The notes beneath the pieces were generated by a model. The model had not been told where the DNA came from. It searched no databases and saw only the letters and a list, made by a program, of their open reading frames with translations. Below, one piece after another: positions 41,826 to 51,269 of a stretch of DNA of 64,000 nucleotides. How positions within the stretch are numbered: position 1 is the stretch's first letter; each line of letters opens with the position of its first letter. Source of the stretch: JAAUSY01 sp964526735. GTDB taxonomy: Bacteria; Chloroflexota; Chloroflexia; Chloroflexales; Chloroflexaceae. The DNA is taken from contig CAZGLO010000003.1 in assembly GCA_964526735.1 (NCBI GenBank), positions 1 to 64,000 on the forward strand, in the 5' to 3' direction. The position numbers were made by a program, and so were the translations under genes.

Positions 41826-42632
41826 ATGCATGACACCGATGCACATTCACGCACGAAATCCTGGAGGTGGCTTTTGGTTGTACCCATCCCCGTGATTGGG
41901 ATCGTGCTGGTGTGGATAGGAATTGTCTCGCTATCCTCCCCGGCTGGAGAACACCAACCGATCGGGCTTTCCCCCCTCCCAAGTACACCACCAGATTCGC
42001 TCCTCCTCCTGACCACCCCCACGCCATCTCCTGATGCTCTTCCAACGCGCTCGTCTGACACTCCTACCCCTCCTCAAGATGTTGTGGTCTATATTACGGG
42101 AGCTGTGAACGAGCCGGGTGTTTACCAACTCCCCCCCGACGCACGTGTTACCGATGTGGTATTTGCGGCAGGTGGGTTGAAGGGAGAGGCGGCAGGTGAG
42201 TACATTAACCTCGCAGCCCCTATAGAGGATGCACAGCATATTCACGTGCCGCGCCGCGAAGATCTCCGACAGCAACGAGTTTCATCTCCGGGAGCATCGT
42301 ATGCTTCCTCTTCCTTTCCAACCACGTCTCCCCCATCTGCCAACGCAGCCGCTCACACCACTAGCTATCAATGGGGTCAAGGGAACGGAGGACATGAGGA
42401 GACCTCGACAGATCGTATCAATATCAACTATGCTTCGGAACGTGAATTGCAAGAACTGCAGGGTGTGGGAGAGGTGATCGCCAAACGGATAATCGACTAC
42501 CGTACGATCAATGGCCCATTTCGTTCTATTGACGACTTGGCACACGTGCGGGGGATTGGCAGCTCGTTGATAGAAAACAATCAAGCGTCTCTCACCGTCG
42601 GTGTAGTAGAAGACGGTGAGAAAGGCCAGTGA
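41826..42632 (+). CDS. comEA: ComEA-like DNA-binding competence protein
   Basis: 268 aa from the ATG at 41826 (GGGAAGAG upstream; longer frames overlap the histidine kinase). It has an N-terminal transmembrane helix (residues about 15-36), a Pro/Ser/Thr spacer, an SLBB domain at about 85-145 (VVVYITGAVNEPGVYQLPPD, RVTDVVFAAGG), and C-terminal tandem helix-hairpin-helix motifs (ININYASERELQELQGVGE, IAKRIIDYR, GPFRSIDDLAHVRGIG). ComEA binds double-stranded DNA outside the membrane and passes it to ComEC during transformation. comEC is not in the window. The family usually follows it with comEC; here kinase/beta-helix genes follow. Confidence 0.9.
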   Translation: MHDTDAHSRTKSWRWLLVVPIPVIGIVLVWIGIVSLSSPAGEHQPIGLSPLPSTPPDSLLLLTTPTPSPDALPTRSSDTPTPPQDVVVYITGAVNEPGVYQLPPDARVTDVVFAAGGLKGEAAGEYINLAAPIEDAQHIHVPRREDLRQQRVSSPGASYASSSFPTTSPPSANAAAHTTSYQWGQGNGGHEETSTDRININYASERELQELQGVGEVIAKRIIDYRTINGPFRSIDDLAHVRGIGSSLIENNQASLTVGVVEDGEKGQ

Positions 42633-42642
42633 TACTGGAAGA

Positions 42643-42657
42643 CTAGAAAGTAGCAGG
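42643..42657 (+). promoter_or_regulatory. Shared leader 15-mer before the first kinase/beta-helix gene
   Basis: Perfect CTAGAAAGTAGCAGG, 10 bases after the comEA stop. A GTG at 42659 begins the same frame just after it; the family-like start is ATG 42740. Confidence 0.55.
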
Positions 42658-42739
42658 TGTGCTGTGGCATCGCTGGCCTCATGTGGCCGTCTCCACCGAC
42701 GACTCACAAAAATCCTGCGATTATGCAGCACAAAGGGTC

Positions 42740-44986
42740 ATGATCCTACCACTCAAAACGCTTGTCCAAAACCGGTACCTCATCGTCCAACTGATAGCCC
42801 AAGGTGGGATGGGAGCAGTGTACCGAGCAACAGACCGCACAAACAGCACAACGGTGGCACTCAAACAGTCGCTTGTGCACGATGAGACGCTTAACAAAGC
42901 ATTTGAGCGGGAAGCACGTATCTTATCTCGGCTGCGACACTCGTCGTTACCCACTGTCAGCGACTACTTTCTCAATGAGTCGGGGCAATTCCTGGTGATG
43001 CAATATATTCCGGGTGACGACCTTGGGGCCGTGATCGAGCGCAAGGGCAAACAATTCCTTACCCCCAACGTCCTGCCGTGGGTGTTACGATGGTTTGATC
43101 AGCTCCTCGACGCCCTAACCTACCTCCACGGCCAAGAGATGCCTATCATCCACCGCGACATCAAGCCCCAAAACCTCAAGTTGACCTCAAGTGGTGAGAT
43201 TGTCCTGCTCGACTTCGGAATGGCCAAGAGCGCGGCTGACCAGACCGTCCACTCGGCGGTATACAGTGTGCGCGGCTATACCCCGCAGTATGCCCCGCTT
43301 GAGCAGATCCAAGGGACGGGGACAGACGAGCGAAGCGATCTCTACTCATTGGCGGCAACCTTCTACCATCTCTTGACAGGCGAAGACCCACCCGATTCCT
43401 TGACCCGTGTCTCTGCGCGCTTGACGGGGCAATCTGACCCTCTTCGGCCCGCCAGCGAACGTAATCCGCTTGTGCCCCCCGGTGTTGCGATGGTCTTGCA
43501 ACAGGCGATGGAGCAAGAGATGGCACACCGCTTTGCCAGCGCCAATGCAATGCGGACTGCGATGCGAATGGCCATACAATCGGGGAATCAATCTCCGGGC
43601 AACAGCAGCGGTCAACAAACTATTGTCTCTCCATCGGCGCGGTCGGCTCCCACCGCCAAGCACGAGGAAGGGAAGGAAGAAGACGACCGCACAGTCGTTA
43701 CTGATAAGGGCACTTCGAGCAAGCTACCTTACCCAATGGTAACTGTCTCACCGAAGGATCAAGGCGATTACCGCACTATCAGTGATGCGATTGCGAACGT
43801 CAAGCCAGGAACGCACATTGTTATCTACCCGGGGGTGTACAAAGAGTCGATTATCTTGGATAAACCTGTTTTTCTCTCTGGGGAGGGGCCATTAGATCAA
43901 GTGGTCATTGAGAGCCGCGGAGCCACCACGCTCCTCATGAGGACAGACTACGCCCGCTTGAGAAATATCACCTTCCGGGCACGGGTGACAACAACCAAAG
44001 AAAACCGCGAACGCGACCAACGTCCGCATATCGTGGCGGTGGATGTACCGCAAGGGCGCTTGGTGATGGAAGAGTGTGATATTTCGTGTGAATCGGTGGC
44101 GTGCGTGGCGATTCACGGTGAGTCGACCTCGCCCCTTTTCTGGCGTTGCAAGATACACGATAGCCACGGCACCGGCATTTTTGTCTACGACAAGGGGAAT
44201 GGTACGGCAGAGGAGTGCGATATCTTTCGCAATGCTCTCGCAGGCATTCGGGTGTCGCAGGCGAGTAATTTCTCCCTGCATCGCTGCCTAATCCACCACG
44301 GTCGTCAGGAAGGTATCCACATCAATGAGCGCAGCCGTGCGCTGATCGAGGAGTGTGATATCTTCGACAATGAGCGCATGGGTGTGGAGATCAAGCAGGA
44401 AAGTTCGCCGATCTTGATCCGGTGCAAGATACACAATCAGACAAATGGCGATGGGGTTGTCGTTCATCAAAAGGGACGCGGTATTTTGGAGGGGTGCAAT
44501 ATCTTTAGCAACGCCGAAACAGGTATTCGGATTACCCAAAATGGCAACCCGCTCATCCGACAATGTACCATCCACCACGAACGCCAACGTGCCATTCTTG
44601 TCTTTGAGAACGGTAAGGGCACATTTGAGGAGTGCGACATCTTTGAAAACATCAAAACCAGCGTTAATATAGGGCAAGATGGCAATCCTACCTTCCGCAA
44701 CTGCCAAATCCGCAATGGTGACCAGGGAGGCGTATTGGTTTGGGATGAAGGCAAGGGGTTGATGGAAGATTGTGCCATTACAGGAAATGCGCAGGCAGGG
44801 GTGGAGATACGCCAACACAGCAACCCCTGCTTCCGCCGGTGCTCCATCACCAACAACAAAATGATGGGTGTCCTCGTCCATAAGCAAGGGGCGGGCATCG
44901 TCGAAGAGTGTGACCTGACCGGCAATAACCGAGCGTGGTATGTCGAAGAAGGGTGTATGGTGATGGAGAGCGGAAATAGAGAGTAA
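42740..44986 (+). CDS. Ser/Thr protein kinase fused to a right-handed beta-helix
   Basis: 748 aa from ATG 42740; GTG 42659 would add 27 residues and sits beside the 15-mer motif. Residues 10-285 are an active Hanks kinase: AQGGMGAVYRA, VALKQ (Lys), HRDIKPQN, LLDFGMAK, YAPLEQ, DLYSLAATFYHLLTG. After a polar linker of about 65 residues comes a beta-helix (about 335-740) of at least 11 rungs of about 23 residues. The rungs alternate an EECDIF-x-N type and an RCxIHH type, so each rung places one Cys at the same position. No transmembrane helix is visible, so the helix lies in the cytoplasm. The target is unknown. The paralogue follows after 5 bases. Confidence 0.88.
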   Translation: MILPLKTLVQNRYLIVQLIAQGGMGAVYRATDRTNSTTVALKQSLVHDETLNKAFEREARILSRLRHSSLPTVSDYFLNESGQFLVMQYIPGDDLGAVIERKGKQFLTPNVLPWVLRWFDQLLDALTYLHGQEMPIIHRDIKPQNLKLTSSGEIVLLDFGMAKSAADQTVHSAVYSVRGYTPQYAPLEQIQGTGTDERSDLYSLAATFYHLLTGEDPPDSLTRVSARLTGQSDPLRPASERNPLVPPGVAMVLQQAMEQEMAHRFASANAMRTAMRMAIQSGNQSPGNSSGQQTIVSPSARSAPTAKHEEGKEEDDRTVVTDKGTSSKLPYPMVTVSPKDQGDYRTISDAIANVKPGTHIVIYPGVYKESIILDKPVFLSGEGPLDQVVIESRGATTLLMRTDYARLRNITFRARVTTTKENRERDQRPHIVAVDVPQGRLVMEECDISCESVACVAIHGESTSPLFWRCKIHDSHGTGIFVYDKGNGTAEECDIFRNALAGIRVSQASNFSLHRCLIHHGRQEGIHINERSRALIEECDIFDNERMGVEIKQESSPILIRCKIHNQTNGDGVVVHQKGRGILEGCNIFSNAETGIRITQNGNPLIRQCTIHHERQRAILVFENGKGTFEECDIFENIKTSVNIGQDGNPTFRNCQIRNGDQGGVLVWDEGKGLMEDCAITGNAQAGVEIRQHSNPCFRRCSITNNKMMGVLVHKQGAGIVEECDLTGNNRAWYVEEGCMVMESGNRE

Positions 44987-44991
44987 GATTC

Positions 44992-47085
44992 ATGCTGCTC
45001 GAACCAAACACTGTCTTACAAAACCGATATCACATCGTGCGGCTTATTTCGCAGGGGGGGATGGGAGCGGTCTACGAAGCGACGGACGAACGGCTGGGCA
45101 ATACCGTTGCGCTCAAGCAGATTGTGGTCAATGACCAACGAATGCGAGAAACGCTTGAGCGCGAAGCGCGGTTGTTAGCACAATTGCAGCACTCTGTCTT
45201 GCCCATGGTCAGCGACCACTTTGCCGAAGAGACGGGCGAGTTCCTCGTGATGCAGTACATCCCTGGCGAAGATTTGGGGATGATGCTGCTTGAAGAGGAT
45301 CCGAAATTTTCGGCGGATGAGATCCTGCGGTGGGCCGACCAATTGCTCGATGCGCTTGATTATCTCCACGGCCAACACCCACCTATCGTGCACCGCGATA
45401 TCAAGCCGCGCAACCTCAAGCTGACCCCACGCCGCGACATCATCCTGCTCGATTTCGGCCTTGCCAAGCGCTCGCAGACGGTCTACAAAGATGAGAGCAC
45501 TGGCCGCAATGTCCGTATTCTTACGCCCGAATATGCGCCATTGGAGCAGATACAGGGCAACGATAACGACCCCCGTAGCGATCTCTACTCGCTCGCCGCG
45601 ACGCTTTATCACCTCCTGACCGGCACCTCGCCACCCGATACGTTGACCCGCGCGGCGGCGGTGTTGAGCGAGCAACTTGATCCACTCCGCCCCGCCAACG
45701 AACTTAACCCCAATATTTCGCCTGCTCTCGCGGTGATCTTGCACCAGGCGATGTCGCAAAACTTAGACCAACGATTTGCCACTGCCAAGGCGATGCGTAC
45801 GGCTTTGCGGGTTGTCCACAAGCAGGGGTTGCTGGTTGGGCCGCGCTCCTCTTCGCGCAACAGCGGCGATGGCCAATCTACCACTCCCTCCACCAACAAG
45901 AATTCTTCTTCTGCCATCACTACGACAACTCCCTCTTCCCCCTCCTCTCGAAAACACTCCTCTTCTGCGCCCAAAGCGCTCCCCAGCTCAGCCACGCTTA
46001 TCGTCTCCAAGAATGAGCAAGGCTACTTCCAGACCATACAGGAAGCAATGGAACATTCCGGCCCCGGCACGCGCATCTTTGTTCGTCCTGGTCTCTACCG
46101 CGAAGCTATCGTTGTCAAGCACCCGTTGGAGATTATTGGCGATGGGCCGGTGGGGGATATCTTCCTGGAGTGTACCAAAGCACCATGTATTCAGATGGCC
46201 ACCTCATCGGCGGTTGTACGCGGTATCTCTATCCGTGGCAGGGCAGGCATCGCTAAGGAGAAGCACGTGGCGGTGGATATCCCATTAGGGCGGCTAGTGC
46301 TGGAAGAGTGCGATATCTCGTCAGATACGCTGGCATGTGTGCATATCCACGGTGCGCAGGCAAGCCCCATCGTATGGAATTGCCGCATCCACGGCAGCGA
46401 GAGCGAAGGGGTAGTCATTGCCGACCACGCACAGGGAATCATAGAAGACTGCGATATCTTTAGCAATGGCGGGCCAGGCATTGTGATACGCCAGATCGGC
46501 AACCCCATCATCCGCCAGTGCAAGATACACCACGGCGAACGCGATGGCATTCACATCACCGATAAGGGCGCGGGCGTGGTAGAAGGGTGCGATATTTTTA
46601 GCAATGCCCGTTCTGGTATCCACATTGAGCGCAACAGCAACCCCTTCATCCGCCTCTGCCAGATCCATGAGCAGATGAACGGCTATGGGTTCTACATCCA
46701 CAGCAAGGGCGAAGGCACGATAGAAGGGTGTAATATCTTTAGCAATGCGAAGGCGGGCGTGGGTATCACCCAAGGCGGCAACCCCTTCATCCGCCGCTGC
46801 CGCATCCACCACGAAAAGCAACGTGGCGTCTTCGTCTTTGAGAATGGGGAAGGAACGATTGAGCGCTGTTCGATCATCGCAAACTTTGAGACGGGGGTGA
46901 CGATTGGGCAGGGGAGCGACCCCTTTATCCGCCGCTGCCGCATCAACCAAAACGCGCTGCAAGGCATACGGGTGTTGCCCCATGGGCGGGGCAATGTAGA
47001 AGAATGTGACCTAACCGGCAATATTCAAGGGGCGTGGGATGTTGCCACGAAGTCGAAACTGCGTCAGAATGGCAATGTCGAGTAG
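44992..47085 (+). CDS. Ser/Thr protein kinase fused to a right-handed beta-helix, tandem paralogue
   Basis: 697 aa. Kinase residues 8-280: SQGGMGAVYEA, VALKQ, HRDIKPRN, LLDFGLAK, YAPLEQ, DLYSLAATLYHLLTG. The linker is a Ser/Thr-rich stretch (residues 285-335) and the beta-helix runs from about 340 to 690 with the same Cys-bearing rungs (IEDCDIF, IRQCKIHH, VEGCDIF, IEGCNIF, IRRCRIHH). It has no membrane segment. It is a clear tandem duplicate of the preceding gene, with a divergent linker. A strong terminator follows. Confidence 0.88.
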   Translation: MLLEPNTVLQNRYHIVRLISQGGMGAVYEATDERLGNTVALKQIVVNDQRMRETLEREARLLAQLQHSVLPMVSDHFAEETGEFLVMQYIPGEDLGMMLLEEDPKFSADEILRWADQLLDALDYLHGQHPPIVHRDIKPRNLKLTPRRDIILLDFGLAKRSQTVYKDESTGRNVRILTPEYAPLEQIQGNDNDPRSDLYSLAATLYHLLTGTSPPDTLTRAAAVLSEQLDPLRPANELNPNISPALAVILHQAMSQNLDQRFATAKAMRTALRVVHKQGLLVGPRSSSRNSGDGQSTTPSTNKNSSSAITTTTPSSPSSRKHSSSAPKALPSSATLIVSKNEQGYFQTIQEAMEHSGPGTRIFVRPGLYREAIVVKHPLEIIGDGPVGDIFLECTKAPCIQMATSSAVVRGISIRGRAGIAKEKHVAVDIPLGRLVLEECDISSDTLACVHIHGAQASPIVWNCRIHGSESEGVVIADHAQGIIEDCDIFSNGGPGIVIRQIGNPIIRQCKIHHGERDGIHITDKGAGVVEGCDIFSNARSGIHIERNSNPFIRLCQIHEQMNGYGFYIHSKGEGTIEGCNIFSNAKAGVGITQGGNPFIRRCRIHHEKQRGVFVFENGEGTIERCSIIANFETGVTIGQGSDPFIRRCRINQNALQGIRVLPHGRGNVEECDLTGNIQGAWDVATKSKLRQNGNVE

Positions 47086-47146
47086 GGCAAGAGGAAAGAA
47101 GATAGCAAACGTAGCTATAGAAGGTAGGGGGAGATGGGAGAGTGGG

Positions 47147-47206
47147 CAGGGCATTGGGTTGGCCAGCTACAAGAGGTTACCCAAGCCCTGTTTGTTTGCC
47201 TTTTTG
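47147..47206 (+). terminator. Rho-independent terminator after the kinase/beta-helix pair
   Basis: CAGGGC-A-TTGGGT pairs with ACCCAA-GCCCTG (12 bp with one bulge, loop 19 bases), followed by TTTGTTTGCCTTTTT. Confidence 0.7.
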
Positions 47207-47303
47207 AAGAAGCTCACAGCCCACGATGCTCAAACACTCTCTGAAGAAAGCCCCACTAGTCTGAACATATAACCATTCCTACGATCCCTACGATCAATGA
47301 ACC

Positions 47304-47588
47304 TTATGATCCTTTGACCGCCTCTTTGAGTGTGCTGCTTGCGCTGAAACCGGGGGTCTTGGTGGCAGGAATGACCATGCGCTCGCGCGTCTGCGGGTTG
47401 ACGCCTTCGCGCTCGCGGCGGTCACGTACTTCAAATGTCCCAAATCCGGTGAGGGTTACCTTTTCTCCCTGCGAGAGGGTTTCGGTAATGACCTTGATAG
47501 CGGCCTCAATAACTTGTTTGGCCTGCTTTTGGGAGATCCCATCTCCTGCCTTGTCAGCGACAGCTTTGATAAAATCTGTCTTCTGCAT
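47304..47588 (-). CDS. hup: HU-family DNA-binding protein
   Basis: 94 aa, usual length. Residues match HU throughout: TDFIKAVADKAG, KVTLTGFGTFEVRDRREREGVNP in the core and beta-arm, TKTPGFSASSTLKEAV at the C-terminus. It bends and compacts DNA as a homodimer. The 15-mer leader motif ends 9 bases before the ATG, and a good promoter lies about 260 bases upstream, implying a long leader. Confidence 0.96.
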   Translation of the reverse strand: MQKTDFIKAVADKAGDGISQKQAKQVIEAAIKVITETLSQGEKVTLTGFGTFEVRDRREREGVNPQTRERMVIPATKTPGFSASSTLKEAVKGS

Positions 47589-47597
47589 CGAAAGAAT

Positions 47598-47612
47598 CCT
47601 GCTACTTTCTAG
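47598..47612 (-). promoter_or_regulatory. Shared leader 15-mer before HU
   Basis: Perfect CTAGAAAGTAGCAGG on the minus strand, 9 bases before the HU ATG. Confidence 0.6.
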
Positions 47613-47852
47613 ATCTTCAAGAATAGGTACAAGCAGTAGGATGCACCGTCTCTATCCAGCCTCTTCTCTCGTTAGAAACGTTGGATAAGAGCTTTTCCTC
47701 TACGTACGCATTCCTTGAAGCTACGAAGCCTGTTCATCCGAATGTGTCGTTGTGCTGTTTTAGAAACGAACGGTTGTTGTGTTTTTGCTCCTGTGCGTAG
47801 CAGAAGCCTACACAACGGTTGAAATCCGGTCAGGTTACGTGGCTTGCGGTGC

Positions 47853-47881
47853 AAGATAGCATAGCAATGTCCGATTGTCAA
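47853..47881 (-). promoter_or_regulatory. HU promoter
   Basis: Minus-strand TTGACA, 17-base spacer ending TGC, then TATCTT. The leader would be about 258 bases. Confidence 0.65.
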
Positions 47882-47901
47882 GCGTCACAAGCGGGTTTTT
47901 T

Positions 47902-49284
47902 CTATATTTTGACCAAACGTGCTAATGTTGGGGCCAACCCAATATACCGCTCTGGAACAAGCGATAGCAATTCTGCCTTGGTTGCTTCATCGATATCAAG
48001 CGTTGAAACGAATGTACGCAGGTCGTCCAAAGAGGGCGCATGTCCGCGTGTAATCCCTTTGAGCGCCTCATACGGCTCTGGGTAGCCCACCCGCCGCAAG
48101 ATGGTCTGGATGGCCTCGGCAAGCACTTCGGGGTGGTCTTGCAGTTGCGAGATGAGGTAGTCGTGGTTGACGCCCACCTTCCGTGCCCCCTTGAGGATAC
48201 GGCGGTAGGCAATCAGGCTATAGCCACACGCCATCCCAAGGTTACGCAGCACAGTGCTGTCGGACAGGTCGCGCTGCAGACGGGAGACGGGCAACTTGCG
48301 GCTGAAAAACTCCAAGAGCGCGTTTGCCAACCCAAGATTGCCCTCGCCATTCTCAAAATCAATCGGGTTGACCTTGTGCGGCATGGTCGATGAGCCGACT
48401 TCCTGCGCATTACTGGCCTGCACCAGGTAGCCATCGCTGATATAGCGCCACATATCCTGGCAGAAGTCCATCAAGATGGTGTTGAGCCGCTTGTAGGCAT
48501 CGCACATCTCCGCCAACGAATCGTGCGGCTCTATCTGCGTGGTAAGCAGCACCGGCTCTAGCCCCAAGAAGCGAATAAACGCCTTACTGAAGCCAATCCA
48601 GTCAATCGTGGGATAGGCGGCGGTGTGTGCGGCAAATGTCCCCGTCGCGCCATTGAGCTTGCCCGTGGTGGTAACATTGGCGAGGGTTTCTGTCGCCCGC
48701 TGGAGACGGGAGAGGAACACCGCAATCTCCTTGCCCATGGTGGTGGGGGTGGCAGGCTGGCCGTGGGTGCGGGAAATCATCGCCGTCTCCGCCTCGCCAT
48801 CTATCAGCCCATAGAGGTGCTCTTCAAGCTCGCGCAGCACGGGCAAAAGAACCGTATCACGCGATTCGCGCATAATCAAGCTGTAGGCGAGGTTGTTGAC
48901 ATCCTCCGACGTCAGCCCAAAGTGCACCGCCTCTTTCCACTGCCCAAACCCAAGCTCATCAAGCCGCTCTCGTATCCAATATTCCACCGCCTTGACATCG
49001 TGGTTGACCCGCCGATCCCACGCCGCGATGGCACGCGCATCCTCTATCTTAAAGTGGGAGTAGAGCGAGCGTAGGGTGGCTTGCTGCTGGCCGTTGAATG
49101 CAGGCACAAAGGAGACACTTGGCATCCGGGAGAGGAAAATCAGGTATTCGACCTCCACCTGGACGCGGTAGCGGAAGAGCGCCGCCTCGCTAAAAAACGA
49201 CTCTAAGACTGCCACATCGGCATGATAGCGCCCATCAAGCGCAGAGAGCGCACTGAGCCGATCAAACATATCTCGTTCTGCCAT
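47902..49284 (-). CDS. purB: Adenylosuccinate lyase
   Basis: 460 aa, of the longer (E. coli-like) subclass. It cleaves SAICAR and adenylosuccinate in purine synthesis. Visible: SALDGRYHADV at the N-terminus, FGLTSEDVNN (catalytic region), SRTHGQPATPTTMGKE with the active-site His, the flexible signature loop SSTMPHKVNPIDFENGEGN, and DLSDSTVLRNLG. A promoter of good quality precedes it. It serves the same pathway as guaB at 3.6 kb. Confidence 0.97.
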   Translation of the reverse strand: MAERDMFDRLSALSALDGRYHADVAVLESFFSEAALFRYRVQVEVEYLIFLSRMPSVSFVPAFNGQQQATLRSLYSHFKIEDARAIAAWDRRVNHDVKAVEYWIRERLDELGFGQWKEAVHFGLTSEDVNNLAYSLIMRESRDTVLLPVLRELEEHLYGLIDGEAETAMISRTHGQPATPTTMGKEIAVFLSRLQRATETLANVTTTGKLNGATGTFAAHTAAYPTIDWIGFSKAFIRFLGLEPVLLTTQIEPHDSLAEMCDAYKRLNTILMDFCQDMWRYISDGYLVQASNAQEVGSSTMPHKVNPIDFENGEGNLGLANALLEFFSRKLPVSRLQRDLSDSTVLRNLGMACGYSLIAYRRILKGARKVGVNHDYLISQLQDHPEVLAEAIQTILRRVGYPEPYEALKGITRGHAPSLDDLRTFVSTLDIDEATKAELLSLVPERYIGLAPTLARLVKI

Positions 49285-49659
49285 CTGGTTTCGTTTCTAT
49301 GCTAGGTTTTCAATAATATGAGCATCGCAAACACCCAGCGTCGGTGCGCCAGAGCCATTCGGATGCGTTCCAAGCGGCAATCATAGCAGAAGGGTACCCG
49401 AACTGCAAGCAGTCAGAATAGCGTGCATAGACGGCGGGGGAGGAGCGGGGGAGTGGGGGAGAGACAGAACGGCAGTTGTCTTTTCTGTAGGGTTGTGCTA
49501 CCATCCGTTGGTGTGCTGCTGAGCGTGTCAATGATGTCTAACGACTGACGACGATATACGGCGAATCGATGACAGCGATGACGGTTTGCGTTGACACCTA
49601 CGACACCGCGCTAATACCATGCCGACATTCACCCTGCTGATGGCCTTTTGCTGCGACCT
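49285..49659. other. Divergent intergenic region between purB and the GT2-methyltransferase gene
   Basis: 375 bases. It holds the purB promoter (49380-49408). The rest includes a purine-rich GGGGGAGGAGCGGGGGAG stretch near 49435. No promoter for the plus-strand gene was convincing. Confidence 0.6.
49380..49408 (-). promoter_or_regulatory. purB promoter
   Basis: Minus-strand TTGCAG, 17-base spacer ending TGC, then TATGAT. Leader about 90 bases. Confidence 0.6.
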
Positions 49660-51225
49660 ATGAACACCCGACAACGTATTCTCATCTTCGTGGTCTGCTA
49701 CAACGCAGAATCCTTCATAGAGAGCGTGCTTGATCGCATACCGGCGGCGGTGTGGGAGCATGACGACTATCAGGCCGAAGTGCTGATCATTGATGATGAG
49801 TCGGCGGATCAGACCTTCTACCGTGCGGTTGATTACACACACCGCCACCGCAACCTAACCATCACCGTCCTGCACAACCCGACCAATCAAGGCTATGGCG
49901 GTAATCAGAAGATCGGCTACCACTATGCTGTGGAGCACGGGTTCGATGCGGTGGTGCTGATGCACGGCGACGGCCAATACTCCCCCGAATGCCTTGGCGA
50001 GATGATCCAGCCGATTGTGGAGGACGAGGCAGATGTGGTGCTTGGCTCGCGGATGCTGTATAAGTGGGACGCGCTCAAGGGCAAGATGCCGCTCTACAAG
50101 TGGGTCGGCAACCAAATCCTGACATCTCTGCAAAACATGCTGCTTGGCACACGGTTGGCGGAGTTTCACACGGGCTACCGCGCCTATCGGGTGGAGGCGC
50201 TGGCCGCGGTGCCATTCCGCTACAACTCCAACTATTTCGACTTCGATACCGATATCCTCATCCAGATGATCGCCACCAACCAGCGCATCAAGGAAATCCC
50301 CATCCCTACCTTCTATGGCGAGGAAGTGTCGCGGGTGAATGGCTTCCGATATGGCGCGCTCATCCTATGGGCGTGTTTCGTATCGCGGGTGATGCGGTTT
50401 GGCATTCTCTACCACCCCAAATTTGACTACGACCAGGGCAATATGGGCGATACGGGCAATACGACGGGTGATACGGGCAATACGATCATCTACAAGGACA
50501 AATTCGGCTTCCCAAGCTCGCACCAATTTGCCTTTGAGCGGGTGCCGCCCAATAGCACCGTCCTTGATATTGGGTGTGGGCCGGGGTTTGCGGCGCGGGA
50601 GCTGTCCAAGAAGGGGTGTTCGCTCATCTCTCTCGACAAAGAGATCCACCCCATCGCGCAACAATACTCGATCAAGACGGTTGAGGCCGATGTAGAGACG
50701 TTTGACTTTGCCGAAGAGCCGCACCACATCGATACTATCCTCATTCTTGATAGCATTGGGCATGTGCGCCGCCCTGAATTGCTCCTCCACACGCTGCGAG
50801 AGCGCTATTCGCAGGACGACCCGATGGTGATTATCACGGCGGCGAATGTGGCATTCATCACGATGCGTATTGGCCTGCTGCTGGGGCAATTCAACTATGG
50901 GAAAAGCGGCATTTTAGACCTCAACCACACCCGCCTTTTCACCTACTCGTCATTGCGGCGCGTCCTGCTCGAAAACGGCTACGATATTATTGAGGAGCAG
51001 GGTATTCCCGCCCCATTCCCGCTGGCGTTCGGCGATGGCCCGCTTGCACGGCTGTTGTTGGCGGTCAATCAGGGGCTGATACGCCTTTCCCGACGCCTGT
51101 TTTCCTACCACGTTGCCTTTGTCGCCAAGCCCAAACCTACCCTCAGCCACCTCCTGCAAAATGCCCGCGAATCGAGTGAACAGAAGCAGCAACATCACCA
51201 CTATGACTCCTCTCCCGACTGCTGA
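49660..51225 (+). CDS. Glycosyltransferase family 2 fused to a class I methyltransferase
   Basis: 521 aa from the ATG at 49660 (weak ribosome binding site; a TTG at 49648 is alternative). Residues 5-255 are a GT-A fold of the DPM1/DPG-synthase kind: IFVVCYNAE, LIIDDESAD, NQGYGGNQKIGYHYA, LMHGDGQYSP, FHTGYRAYR, then a hydrophobic segment. A linker of about 20 residues built from GDTGNT repeats follows. Residues 285-500 are a SAM-dependent methyltransferase (VLDIGCGPGFAARELS, LDSIGHVRRPE). It may transfer and then methylate a sugar, or act on a polyprenyl carrier. hypA starts 44 bases downstream. Confidence 0.85.
   Translation: MNTRQRILIFVVCYNAESFIESVLDRIPAAVWEHDDYQAEVLIIDDESADQTFYRAVDYTHRHRNLTITVLHNPTNQGYGGNQKIGYHYAVEHGFDAVVLMHGDGQYSPECLGEMIQPIVEDEADVVLGSRMLYKWDALKGKMPLYKWVGNQILTSLQNMLLGTRLAEFHTGYRAYRVEALAAVPFRYNSNYFDFDTDILIQMIATNQRIKEIPIPTFYGEEVSRVNGFRYGALILWACFVSRVMRFGILYHPKFDYDQGNMGDTGNTTGDTGNTIIYKDKFGFPSSHQFAFERVPPNSTVLDIGCGPGFAARELSKKGCSLISLDKEIHPIAQQYSIKTVEADVETFDFAEEPHHIDTILILDSIGHVRRPELLLHTLRERYSQDDPMVIITAANVAFITMRIGLLLGQFNYGKSGILDLNHTRLFTYSSLRRVLLENGYDIIEEQGIPAPFPLAFGDGPLARLLLAVNQGLIRLSRRLFSYHVAFVAKPKPTLSHLLQNARESSEQKQQHHHYDSSPDC
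50445..50484. repeat. 18-base in-frame tandem repeat
   Basis: GGCGATACGGGCAATACG-type units encoding GDTGNT repeats exactly at the junction of the two fused domains. Confidence 0.85.
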
Positions 51226-51269
51226 AGCTCTCACCACTGCGAAGAAAGTAAGGATCAAGGACAAGGCTG

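Larger units (their letters stand above)
47589..47901 (-). other. Long HU leader/intergenic region
   Basis: 313 bases between HU and purB. It contains the HU promoter and a transcribed leader of about 258 bases whose sequence I do not recognise as a known riboswitch. The 15-mer motif lies at its 3' end. No terminator for purB was found. Confidence 0.55.

Noticed and set aside
47589..47901. tRNA or known small RNA in the HU leader
   Set aside because: No cloverleaf arms, no T-loop consensus and no CCA were found; only a promoter and the 15-mer stand out.
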